Part shown: positions 1 to 6,941 of the stretch, piece by piece | Position numbering within the stretch: position 1 is the first letter of the stretch | How the letters are laid out: every line of letters begins with the position of its first letter | Assembly (NCBI GenBank): GCA_002420115.1 | Contig: DIHK01000073.1 | Span: forward strand, 19,965 to 46,159 | DNA: 26,195 nt | Direction: 5' to 3' | Origin: Nitrospira sp. UBA5698 | GTDB taxonomy: Bacteria > Nitrospirota > Nitrospiria > Nitrospirales > Nitrospiraceae | Translations under genes and position numbers: made by a program | Notes under the pieces: model-generated | Databases searched by the model: none | Told to the model about the DNA's origin: nothing | Seen by the model: the letters and a program-made list of their open reading frames with translations, nothing else

Positions 1-167
1 GAAGAGGGCGGGACACAACTTGCCGCAGCTCGCGACCGTTGCTCTTCAAGAGCAACGGCGAAGCGCGTATTGTTTGAGTCGCTTGAGACGAGTTTACGAG
101 CTTCGAGCGAGCAAGGCTTAGTTGGGTGCCCTCGAAGGTTTCGGCGGAGAAGGTTTCAGCAGTCGGC
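1..167. other. Noncoding window edge with a perfect short palindrome
   Basis: No supported gene lies here; it is the region downstream of the minus-strand grxD gene. It contains a perfect palindrome at 36-58, with 11-bp arms around a single central C. No T-run follows on either strand, so it does not look like a standard intrinsic terminator. It may be an interspersed palindrome or the edge of something beyond the window. Confidence 0.4.
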
Positions 168-491
168 CTACTTCCCAAATGCCTTTTTCAGCAGTGGTTC
201 GATCTCGCCCTTCGCAGCCATGGGATCAAGGACGTCGGTATCTCCATAGAACGTCCCGTCGATAAACACTTTAGGAAGCGTCGGCCAGTTGGTCATCTTC
301 GTCAGCGCTTCGCGCTTGGCCGGCTGCGACAGAACGTCTATCAGTTCGTACGGATACCCATACTTGTCAAAAAACTGCATGGTCTCCCGGGTAAATCCGC
401 ACATCGGCATGGTCTTCGTCCCCTTGCCGTAAATCAGGATTTTATGGGCATTTACTTCCTTCTGAATTTCATCTTCTATCTGGTCGGCCAT
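168..491 (-). CDS. grxD: Monothiol glutaredoxin, Grx4/GrxD family (CGFT active site)
   Basis: A 107-residue protein of the usual length for monothiol CGFS-type glutaredoxins, which bind glutathione-ligated [2Fe-2S] clusters and pass them on, often with BolA partners, in the cytoplasm. What is seen: the glutathione-contacting KGTKTMPMCGF stretch (about residues 23-33), a single active-site Cys31, and the WPTLPKVFIDG segment (69-79) carrying the cis-proline loop. The motif reads CGFT rather than the canonical CGFS. The ATG at 491 is preceded by a strong AGGAGG-like site that overlaps the stop codon of the upstream bolA gene, 9 nt away, so the two genes are almost certainly co-transcribed and possibly translationally coupled. 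Family assignment is secure; the effect of Thr for Ser is unknown from sequence. Confidence 0.93.
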   Translation of the reverse strand: MADQIEDEIQKEVNAHKILIYGKGTKTMPMCGFTRETMQFFDKYGYPYELIDVLSQPAKREALTKMTNWPTLPKVFIDGTFYGDTDVLDPMAAKGEIEPLLKKAFGK

Positions 492-500
492 CGTCTCCTC

Positions 501-740
501 CTAGGCTTCGTCGGTCGTTCGTGCCGTCAGTTCCAACGCATGGATCCGCCCATCCTTCATCGGCGCATCCAACGCTTGATAAATCATGCGATGCCGGTCC
601 AAGAGATTCTTCCCCTGAAACCCGTCCGACACGATCACCACCTTGAGGTGATTCATCGTTCCCGTACGGTCTGTCACGGTCACCACGGCATCCGGCAAGG
701 ATTTTCGAATATAGTCGGTCAGCACATCTGGGGTAATCAC
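501..740 (-). CDS. bolA: BolA family iron-sulfur/redox regulator partner
   Basis: A 79-residue small BolA-family protein. The family hallmark is clear: SDGFQGKNLLDRHRMIYQAL (residues 38-57) followed by GRIHALEL (64-71), with the conserved His67. His31 in the preceding hairpin loop is a candidate cluster ligand in BolA-Grx heterodimers. BolA proteins form heterocomplexes with monothiol glutaredoxins to sense or distribute [2Fe-2S] clusters, and its immediate downstream neighbour is exactly such a glutaredoxin. The start is a GTG at 740, chosen because GAGGAG/GGAGG sequences lie just upstream and no in-frame ATG is closer. It is first in the two-gene operon and divergent from the response-regulator operon. 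Confidence 0.9.
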   Translation of the reverse strand: MITPDVLTDYIRKSLPDAVVTVTDRTGTMNHLKVVIVSDGFQGKNLLDRHRMIYQALDAPMKDGRIHALELTARTTDEA

Positions 741-917
741 CGGCCTCCACTCCTCTGTTTTTCAATACCCTAGCCCAAATCGGCCGTGAAAGGCAATGAG
801 CCCTTTGCCTGGTGGTTTTCAATAGGCTGGTGGTGCATAGCAGCCAACCACATCCAGTACCTCACCATGCTGAAGAAGCAAGACATTGAAATACCTCGAC
901 TTCAGTCTTCTCACAAC

Positions 918-933
918 TTGGCATCGACCTTGC
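918..933 (+). promoter_or_regulatory. Candidate sigma-54 (RpoN) -24/-12 promoter
   Basis: The sequence reads TTGGCAT-N5-TTGC, with GG at 920-921 and GC at 932-933. This is the spacing required by the RpoN consensus TGGCACG-N4-TTGCW, with three mismatches outside the essential GG and GC. A transcript would begin near 945, leaving a leader of about 44 nt before the response-regulator ATG at 989. No clearly better sigma-70 promoter was seen in 741-988. An RpoN promoter would need an enhancer-binding activator; none is encoded in the window. Confidence 0.45.
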
Positions 934-988
934 GGTTATGCGGTGTAGGGACAAAAAGCAATCGCCGCCATTCACCAAGGAGGTTGTC

Positions 989-1423
989 ATGAGTGAATTC
1001 AAGTCCGGATTCTTTGTTGGAGGTGAGAGCTGCAATGGGCGCGTACTGGTCGTCGACGATGAACCTGACATTCGTAAGGTCGTCCGCATGACGCTGCACA
1101 AAGCCGGCTACGATGTCCTTGAAGCTGAGAACGGCGAGAAGGCCATTGAAACCATCAACTACGGTGAAAATCGGCTGCTCCTTGATGTCATCATCTGCGA
1201 CATCCGCATGCCGAAAGTGAACGGTATCGAAGCCATTGCCTACTTCCGGCAGAACTATCCTCGCGTCCCGTTGATCGTCCTAACCGGATTCCCGGACACC
1301 GACATGGCCACGTCGTTACTCCGGCAGGGTGTCGTGGACTATCTCGTGAAGCCTGTGGAAGGCGAGAAACTGAAGGCTTCGGTTGCACGTGCCATGGAGC
1401 AGCGTGAATTGGCGCATCTCTGA
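989..1423 (+). CDS. Single-domain CheY-like response regulator
   Basis: A 144-residue receiver domain with no DNA-binding or enzymatic output domain. The acidic pocket is D23-D24 (VVDDEPD), the phospho-acceptor is D71 (IICDIRMP), the switch Thr is T99 (VLTG), Tyr118 occupies the aromatic switch region, and the conserved Lys is K121 (LVKPVEG). The open frame extends upstream to 938, but the ATG at 989 is preferred because a near-perfect AAGGAGGT site lies at the right distance and the protein then matches the receiver family. It begins a co-directional cluster with two histidine kinases and a heme protein, 29 nt ahead of the first kinase. It probably works as a phospho-shuttle or by protein-protein contact, receiving phosphate from one or both kinases. 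Confidence 0.92.
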   Translation: MSEFKSGFFVGGESCNGRVLVVDDEPDIRKVVRMTLHKAGYDVLEAENGEKAIETINYGENRLLLDVIICDIRMPKVNGIEAIAYFRQNYPRVPLIVLTGFPDTDMATSLLRQGVVDYLVKPVEGEKLKASVARAMEQRELAHL

Positions 1424-1452
1424 GGGTACGGGCCACAGTATGGGGAGCTAGT

Positions 1453-2565
1453 ATGACAACCATTTCGCCGACCATGTCCCATCGACAAACCGAGCATCAG
1501 GACAGCAACCCGGTTCCCGCACCGCCTCCGATGAGAGTGGCCATCATCGGAGCGGGCCGTGGAGGGGTGGCCCTGCTCGATGCACTCCACCAGATCCGTA
1601 CGATTCAGATCGTCGGCATCGTCGATCTGAATCCCTCGGCTCCCGGGCTCAAGCGAGCCCAAGAGCTCAAGGTGCCGGTCTATCACGAGGTAGCCGACCT
1701 GATCACGCACCAAGAGCTCAATCTCGTGATGGACGTCACCGGTGACCCAGCGATGGAGTCGGCGCTTCGGAAAACAGTGCCGACAGGGACCGACGTGGTC
1801 AATGGCCAAACCTCGCGGCTGCTCTGGTTGCTCGTGCAACATGAGTCGACATTGCAGACCGAGTTACTCCATGCGGAGAAACTCGCAGGAATCGGCTCAT
1901 TCGCTGCCGGCATTGCGCATGACATGAATAATCCCCTCCAGCTCATTCTCGGTCTGGCAGAAAATCTGACCGACGAAACAGACCTGGAGGCCGTACATCT
2001 GCAGGCCCACGACATTATTGAAGCCGTGAAGCGCACGACAGCCATTTGTCGCGATCTGACGTCCTACTCTCGCCGCGCATCCTTACGGCAAGACTGTCTG
2101 ATGAGCATCAACGGCAAGCTGGACGAGGCCCTGAAGATCGCCCGGTATGCTGTGGCGCTTCAAGATATAGACATTCGGAAGCTCTACCAACCAGACGTCG
2201 TGGTGAAGGGGAACCCGGATGAGCTCCTCCATGTGTTCGTCAATCTCATTACCAACGCAGTCCAGGCCATGGAACACCATGGCACCTTGACGCTGGAAAC
2301 CACCGCAACGGCCGATGCAACACAGGTTCGCGTCACGGATACCGGCAGCGGCATTTCCCCCGAGCTTCTTGGTCGAATCTTTGACCCCTTCTTCACCACG
2401 AAGCCGCCCGGAAAGGGAACCGGACTGGGTTTGTACAATATCAAGAATGTCATCCATCACATGAATGGCACCATCGGAGTCGAAAGCCAAGTCGGACGAG
2501 GATCAACATTTACCCTCATATTTCCCAACGAGACCGTCGCCGGTGAGAGGAGCGCTCAATCGTGA
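1453..2565 (+). CDS. Histidine kinase with N-terminal Rossmann (NAD(P)-binding-like) domain
   Basis: A 370-residue soluble protein without membrane segments. Residues 27-125 form a Rossmann-like domain: MRVAIIGAGRGG supplies a GxGxxG loop (G33-G35-G38), a second strand ends in Asp58 (GIVDLN), which in dehydrogenases favours NAD over NADP, and MDVTGDP (93-99) follows. Then comes a HisKA domain with phospho-acceptor His156 (AAGIAHDMNNPL), and an HATPase_c domain with N-box around N264-N268, DTGSGI (296-301), FDPFFTTK (310-317) and GTGLGL (322-327). All catalytic boxes are intact. No PAS or GAF domain is present, so the Rossmann part is the likely sensor. It lies 29 nt after the receiver gene and overlaps the next kinase gene by 4 nt (GTGA), implying translational coupling. 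A nucleotide ligand is inference only. Confidence 0.9.
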   Translation: MTTISPTMSHRQTEHQDSNPVPAPPPMRVAIIGAGRGGVALLDALHQIRTIQIVGIVDLNPSAPGLKRAQELKVPVYHEVADLITHQELNLVMDVTGDPAMESALRKTVPTGTDVVNGQTSRLLWLLVQHESTLQTELLHAEKLAGIGSFAAGIAHDMNNPLQLILGLAENLTDETDLEAVHLQAHDIIEAVKRTTAICRDLTSYSRRASLRQDCLMSINGKLDEALKIARYAVALQDIDIRKLYQPDVVVKGNPDELLHVFVNLITNAVQAMEHHGTLTLETTATADATQVRVTDTGSGISPELLGRIFDPFFTTKPPGKGTGLGLYNIKNVIHHMNGTIGVESQVGRGSTFTLIFPNETVAGERSAQS

Positions 2566-5057
2566 CGGAGGTAACAACATCATCGCCGCCTGGCACCAGA
2601 TGGGGGCTGAAGACCAAAGTCATTCTCTCCATGCTGCTCGTCGGAGTCATCCCACTCATCGTCGGCTTGGGGATGGCATTCTGGCAGGGGTCTCAAGAAA
2701 TCCGGGAAGTCAGCGGGGAAAGCTTTAAGGCACTTGCAACTGAAGCCGCGCGCAAACTCGATCTGCTCCTCGCCGAAGAAATCGCGCACACCGCACGCAT
2801 CGCGAATGACCCGACGATTATTCGAGCGTTGGAGCAACGGCGTGATGCGCAGAGCGACCCCAAGAACCCGACCACGGCACTCGCGGACTTCGAGCGACGT
2901 TGGATGGCACGAGACGCCGCCGCCATCAAGTCCCTCACGGACAATCCCCTCAGTACCTTGCTCCACGAATACTTTACCGGCGTCCATAGTGCGCCGGGCC
3001 AATTGCTTCCGCACGTGGTTCGTTCCTCGACGAAGATGCTGTTCCTGACCGATGCACAGGGCACACTCGTCGGAACGATGACCGACCATCCGGCGTTCCG
3101 CCACCAGAAGACCCCCTGGTGGCAGGGTGCCTTCAATAAAGCGGTGGGCAAGCTCTATGTCGAAGACGTCCGGTTTGACGACCAGGTGAATGCCTATGTC
3201 TTCTCTATCTCACTCCCCGTCATGGATAGTCTCCGGTATGAAGTCGTCGGCGTGCTGCACCGTGTGATCGACGCCAAAGAGTTCTTTTCTCCCGCGACCC
3301 ATGTCACTCGATTTGGAAAGACCGGCCACGTCATGCTGATTGATACGCATGGTATCGTCGTCAGCTGCCCCATTCTTCCCACCGGCGTCCCGTTGTCCGA
3401 TCCGAAGTTGATTCCGCTCGTCACACCGCAACATCCCGGTTGGGTGCAGGCCTCGAGCGATGGTCACGGCGGCCAGTCCACATCCGTCATCGGCTTTGCC
3501 CCTCTTCCCGAAACCAGCCGGGCGACCAACGGCTCGAGTGCCGATGGATCGTGGCACACCTTCGTCTGGCAATCGTCCGATGAACTCTTTGCACCGATTC
3601 AGCATCTGTTCACCTGGGTGACGGTGTTCGGAATCGTCGCCGTTGTGTTGCTGGCCTCGTTGGGCTACGTCGCCGCCGGCCGCATCGTGACGCCCGTACG
3701 GCAACTGCAACAGGCTGCGCAGTCCATCGGACGCGGTGAATTGCGGACACCGATTCAGATCCACACTGGCGACGAACTGGAGGACTTAGCCGACGAATTC
3801 AACCGCATGAACCAGCAGTTAAAGGCTGCCTTCGCAGGGCTGACTGACCAGGTCAAGTTGAAAACCAAGGAAGTCCAGGTTCTCCAACAGTCGACGGATC
3901 AGATCTTGGATGCCGTTCCTACGCCGATTCTCTTAATCGACGCCCACGAAACTGTGCGCTATATCAATCAGGCAGCTCGCGAATCCTTCAAGATCCAGGG
4001 ACCGATGTCTGGAACATCGCTGTTCACAATTCTTCCCCTCGACCCAGTCGTTCAGAAGAAGCTTCAAGCAGAGTTCCGAACGACCGGCAGTACGCCTATC
4101 GTCACAAGCGATATCGAGCGCGAAACGTCACCGAGGGATCCACTTGCGCCGAGTACGGATCATGATTCCGATCACCATCGCGCTGAGCTCCATGTCGGAT
4201 CACGCATCTATCACTATCAATGGTTCCGACTGCCCACCAAACCAGGGGAAGAAGATCGTATAGGGCTGGTGCTTCGAGACACCACGGACGAAAGCCAACT
4301 CCACGATCAGCTGGTCCAAGCTGAAAAAACGGGAAGCCTCGGGGTGCTCACTGCTGGAATCGGCCACGAACTCAACAATCCCTTGTTCGGTATCATCGGG
4401 TTGGGAGAAGCGATTCAGGAGGAACAGGATTTGGAGCAGATCAAGTCTTGCGCCCAGGACATTGTGGCCCATGGCCGGCGCATGGCAACAATCGTTCGAG
4501 ATTTTACCGGCGTGACAAACCGTGAGGCCTTCGATACGCAAGTGCCGGTGTATTTGGAGCAGATCTTGGACCAAGTGCTGGCCACGGCACAGACCACCGT
4601 TGAGATGAAAAACATCGTGTTCCACAAAACCTATGCAGGTCAGACGCCAGTGCTGGTCTTTCCGGACCAACTTCGGCAAGCGTTGGTGAATCTCGTGACC
4701 AATGCAGCCCAGGCCATGAAAGGAACCGGCACACTCACGCTGACAACGGCCGTGTCGGACCATACGGCGACTGCGACGATCGCCGATTCCGGCCCCGGCA
4801 TTTCTAAACAACACCTGTCAAAGGTGTTCGACCCGTTTTTTACGACCAAGGGACAGGGGGAAGGGTCTGGCCTCGGGCTCACGGTGGCAAGGCGGATTAT
4901 CCGAAAGTTCGGGGGCGATCTCCGCATCGAAAGCATCGAAGGTCAAGGAACGACCTGCGTGGTCACCCTCCCCCTCAGTTCTCCACTCTCTCAGGAAGGA
5001 GGCCCATGGACAACATCCGCGTCACGGTCCGAGCCGCAGCCGTCGCACTCTTCGTAG
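2562..5057 (+). CDS. Membrane sensor histidine kinase (Cache-HAMP-PAS-HisKA-HATPase)
   Basis: An 831-residue inner-membrane kinase. Order of parts: short cytoplasmic N-terminus, TM1 (about 18-41), a roughly 300-residue periplasmic domain (about 42-345) with features of a double-Cache sensor (MLFLTDAQGTLVGT near 159-172; GHVMLIDTHGIVVSCP near 255-270), TM2 (about 350-373), HAMP (374-425), PAS (about 445-575, ILDAVPTPILLIDAHETVRY), HisKA with His602 (GIGHELNNPL), and HATPase_c with an N-box at 710-719, DSGPGI (742-747), FDPFFTTK (756-763) and SGLGL (769-773). The start is a GTG inside the stop region of the previous kinase gene, with GAGAGGAG upstream. The last 17 codons overlap the next gene. 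It likely senses a periplasmic ligand, possibly together with the heme protein encoded downstream. Confidence 0.93.
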   Translation: MTEVTTSSPPGTRWGLKTKVILSMLLVGVIPLIVGLGMAFWQGSQEIREVSGESFKALATEAARKLDLLLAEEIAHTARIANDPTIIRALEQRRDAQSDPKNPTTALADFERRWMARDAAAIKSLTDNPLSTLLHEYFTGVHSAPGQLLPHVVRSSTKMLFLTDAQGTLVGTMTDHPAFRHQKTPWWQGAFNKAVGKLYVEDVRFDDQVNAYVFSISLPVMDSLRYEVVGVLHRVIDAKEFFSPATHVTRFGKTGHVMLIDTHGIVVSCPILPTGVPLSDPKLIPLVTPQHPGWVQASSDGHGGQSTSVIGFAPLPETSRATNGSSADGSWHTFVWQSSDELFAPIQHLFTWVTVFGIVAVVLLASLGYVAAGRIVTPVRQLQQAAQSIGRGELRTPIQIHTGDELEDLADEFNRMNQQLKAAFAGLTDQVKLKTKEVQVLQQSTDQILDAVPTPILLIDAHETVRYINQAARESFKIQGPMSGTSLFTILPLDPVVQKKLQAEFRTTGSTPIVTSDIERETSPRDPLAPSTDHDSDHHRAELHVGSRIYHYQWFRLPTKPGEEDRIGLVLRDTTDESQLHDQLVQAEKTGSLGVLTAGIGHELNNPLFGIIGLGEAIQEEQDLEQIKSCAQDIVAHGRRMATIVRDFTGVTNREAFDTQVPVYLEQILDQVLATAQTTVEMKNIVFHKTYAGQTPVLVFPDQLRQALVNLVTNAAQAMKGTGTLTLTTAVSDHTATATIADSGPGISKQHLSKVFDPFFTTKGQGEGSGLGLTVARRIIRKFGGDLRIESIEGQGTTCVVTLPLSSPLSQEGGPWTTSASRSEPQPSHSS

Positions 5058-5599
5058 GAGGACTCTGGGGCGGGGCTTCTCTTCATGCCGCCAAGGAGAA
5101 CCCAGCCGTCGGCAGCATCTCTCCGGAGCGGGTCGCCGACTACGTACATGCCATCCTGGAGGCTGACCGGACGATCTATACGACGCACATCGTCAACCGT
5201 ATGCAGGAGAAAGGCATCGTCGCTGCAACGGAACATTGGGAACAGGACAACGCGCTCCCTCTCCCGGCCCAGTTTCTCCAGCAGTCCGGACGGCTAGTCG
5301 CCGAGAGCGGACGAGGCATCCGCTACAGACTGATTGGATTCTCTCCGATCTATCAGCGGAATGCCCCTGCGACCGAGTTCGAGCGAAAAGCGCTGGAGGT
5401 GCTCAGACGACAGCCTGACCGGCCGGTGACCGGCGTCGTTTCGAGCGGCAAGAAGCAGTATTTCCAGGCCATTTATGCAGACCGCGCCGTCTCGTCTGCC
5501 TGTGTCACTTGCCACAACAGTCACCCCTTGAGCCCAAAGCAGGATTTTAGGTTGAACGATGTGATGGGCGGAATTGCCATTACCATTCCGCTGGAGTAG
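5006..5599 (+). CDS. Exported Tll0287-like (DUF3365) mono-heme protein
   Basis: A 197-residue protein with a signal-peptide-like N-terminus (hydrophobic AAAVALFVGGLWGG, likely cleaved after SLHA near residue 28), so periplasmic or membrane-tethered. The mature part matches the Tll0287-like/DUF3365 fold: SPERVADYVHAILEADR near the start, a central RLIGFSPIYQRNAPATEFE segment, and the near-C-terminal c-type heme motif CVTCHNSHP (C166-x-x-C169-H170). In other proteins this domain is found as a PAS-like heme-binding sensor, often in chemoreceptors and kinases; here it is stand-alone and last in the operon. An AAGGAGG site lies just before the ATG, inside the 3' end of the kinase gene, giving a 52-nt overlap. 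I infer a heme redox or gas sensor partnering the upstream membrane kinase; an electron-transfer role is the alternative. Confidence 0.87.
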   Translation: MDNIRVTVRAAAVALFVGGLWGGASLHAAKENPAVGSISPERVADYVHAILEADRTIYTTHIVNRMQEKGIVAATEHWEQDNALPLPAQFLQQSGRLVAESGRGIRYRLIGFSPIYQRNAPATEFERKALEVLRRQPDRPVTGVVSSGKKQYFQAIYADRAVSSACVTCHNSHPLSPKQDFRLNDVMGGIAITIPLE

Positions 5600-5711
5600 C
5601 GGCGGCGTCACCGGTCAATAGTCATCAGTCATCGGCAGACAGTACGGTATGCGTTCCGAACCCAATGACGATTGACCAGGGATCAGTGATGTTCGCGGGC
5701 AGGCAGAAACC
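5600..5711. repeat. Convergent intergenic region with heptad-periodic inverted repeat
   Basis: This lies between convergent genes. Seven-nucleotide units run in phase from 5614 (GTCAATA, GTCATCA, GTCATCG) and again in opposite sense from 5663 (CAATGAC, GATTGAC, then CAGGGAT, CAGTGAT). The outer arms 5613-5625 and 5665-5677 are complementary at 12 of 13 positions and could form a long-loop hairpin in either transcript. It resembles heptameric short tandem repeat (STRR-type) families; copy number elsewhere cannot be judged here. It may also act as a bidirectional transcription barrier. Confidence 0.5.
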
Positions 5712-6806
5712 CTACGGAATGGCGTCGGCCTTTCCCGCGGAAGTTGCGGCCGTGTGATATTCCTCGCGATAGATCTGGACAGCCGTCATCAACAAGCTGA
5801 CCATAATCGGGCCAATGAAAATGCCCAAGATACCGTACAGAGCCAAACCTCCAAGGACGCTCAGCACAAGCAGCAAGACCGGAATCTCAACATCCTGACC
5901 GATCAACCAGGGTCGAAGAAATTGATCGACCATTGACACGACACCGATGCCCCAGGCCAGCATGATGAGGGCTTTCCCCGTCGTCCCCATCCAGAACAGG
6001 TACAGCGCCACCGGCCCCCAGACTAATCCGGTCCCTCCGAATGGGATCGGTGCCAGCACGACCGTGAGGGCGGTCAGCCCGATCGGGAACGGCACATCGA
6101 GTGCGAGATAGGCCATCCCTGCCAGGAGTCCCTGAACGATGGCCGTCACCAACATTCCCTTGACCACTGCACGGATGGTTTGATCCAACCGAACCAGAAT
6201 TTTTGACTTATGTGATTCCTCCATTGGAATCAGGTCGTAGAGCACGGAAAGCCACTGCCGGCCATCCTTGAAGAGAAAGAACAGAATCAGCAGCATCATG
6301 AAGAAATTCGTCACGAGTGCGAACGTATTCTTCAGCAAGCCTCCCATCCCGCCGACCAGAAATTGGCTGAGTTCCTTCACCCCGGTCATCACGGACTGCT
6401 CTAACGAAATCGCAGGGGTACCGGTACCGGATATCGCGGACTTCAGCCATCCACCGATGAACGGAATCGCCGCGACCTGCTCCGGCAACCGTTGCAGTCC
6501 ACCGGCTGAGATCCATGACCGAATGGCATCTTCGGCTCCGCTCGCTTCCCGGACCAGCATCACCCCCATCGCCACCAACGGCACGACCACAATACCCAAT
6601 GCACCGACGGTCAACAGCGAGGCGGATAGCGCGTCCTTTCCGGCAAACAGGTGCGTCAATCGTTGATGAAGAGGAAACGTCCAATGGGCCAAGAGGCAGG
6701 CCCACAAGGCGGAAAAGACAAATGGCTTGAACATCAACCCGATCTGATAGAGCAGGAGGACCAGCAGAGAAAAGAACACCACGGAAAAGATCTGTTGTCG
6801 AGTCAT
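5712..6806 (-). CDS. AI-2E family (PerM-like, UPF0118) membrane transporter
   Basis: A 364-residue polytopic inner-membrane protein of normal family length. Hydrophobic segments lie near residues 7-40, 62-85, 160-180, 215-235, 240-290 and 305-345, with the typical soluble, charged stretch between the second and third groups (about 88-150). Family-like features include GLTALTVVLAPIPFGG (243-258), the conserved DQFLRPWLIG (294-303) and GLALYGILGIFIGPI (320-334). Members export small molecules or ions (AI-2 for TqsA, Na+/H+ for others), so the substrate cannot be read from sequence. The ATG at 6806 has only a weak ribosome-binding sequence, but no better in-frame start is evident. A weak promoter candidate lies upstream (6841-6869). 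Confidence 0.9.
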   Translation of the reverse strand: MTRQQIFSVVFFSLLVLLLYQIGLMFKPFVFSALWACLLAHWTFPLHQRLTHLFAGKDALSASLLTVGALGIVVVPLVAMGVMLVREASGAEDAIRSWISAGGLQRLPEQVAAIPFIGGWLKSAISGTGTPAISLEQSVMTGVKELSQFLVGGMGGLLKNTFALVTNFFMMLLILFFLFKDGRQWLSVLYDLIPMEESHKSKILVRLDQTIRAVVKGMLVTAIVQGLLAGMAYLALDVPFPIGLTALTVVLAPIPFGGTGLVWGPVALYLFWMGTTGKALIMLAWGIGVVSMVDQFLRPWLIGQDVEIPVLLLVLSVLGGLALYGILGIFIGPIMVSLLMTAVQIYREEYHTAATSAGKADAIP

Positions 6807-6840
6807 GGATGACGCCGCAATTTCATGAAGAGGTCAAGAG

Positions 6841-6869
6841 TAAATAGCAGATCTGAACCTGTCTGTCAC
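6841..6869 (-). promoter_or_regulatory. Weak sigma-70-like promoter candidate for the AI-2E gene
   Basis: On the minus strand GTGACA (6864-6869) is followed after exactly 17 nt by TATTTA (6841-6846), about 35 nt before the ATG. The -35 box matches 5 of 6 positions but the -10 box only about half, so this is suggestive only. Confidence 0.25.
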
Positions 6870-6941
6870 GGGAAGGCTCAGCAGGCTGGCAGGGACTCGA
6901 CAACCAACGCAGTGAGGAGAAAGAATGGAGACAGTGGTTTG

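Noticed and set aside
126..773. Plus-strand open frame across the bolA-grxD operon
   Set aside because: It is antisense to two clearly recognised conserved genes and its protein has no family features.
938..988. Upstream ATG extension of the response regulator
   Set aside because: The ATG at 989 has a near-perfect ribosome-binding site and the extra 17 residues have no receiver-domain counterpart; the extension also begins about where transcription would start.
786..992. Small plus-strand open frame before the response regulator
   Set aside because: No ribosome-binding site, overlaps the sigma-54-like site and the start of the receiver gene, and shows no conserved pattern.
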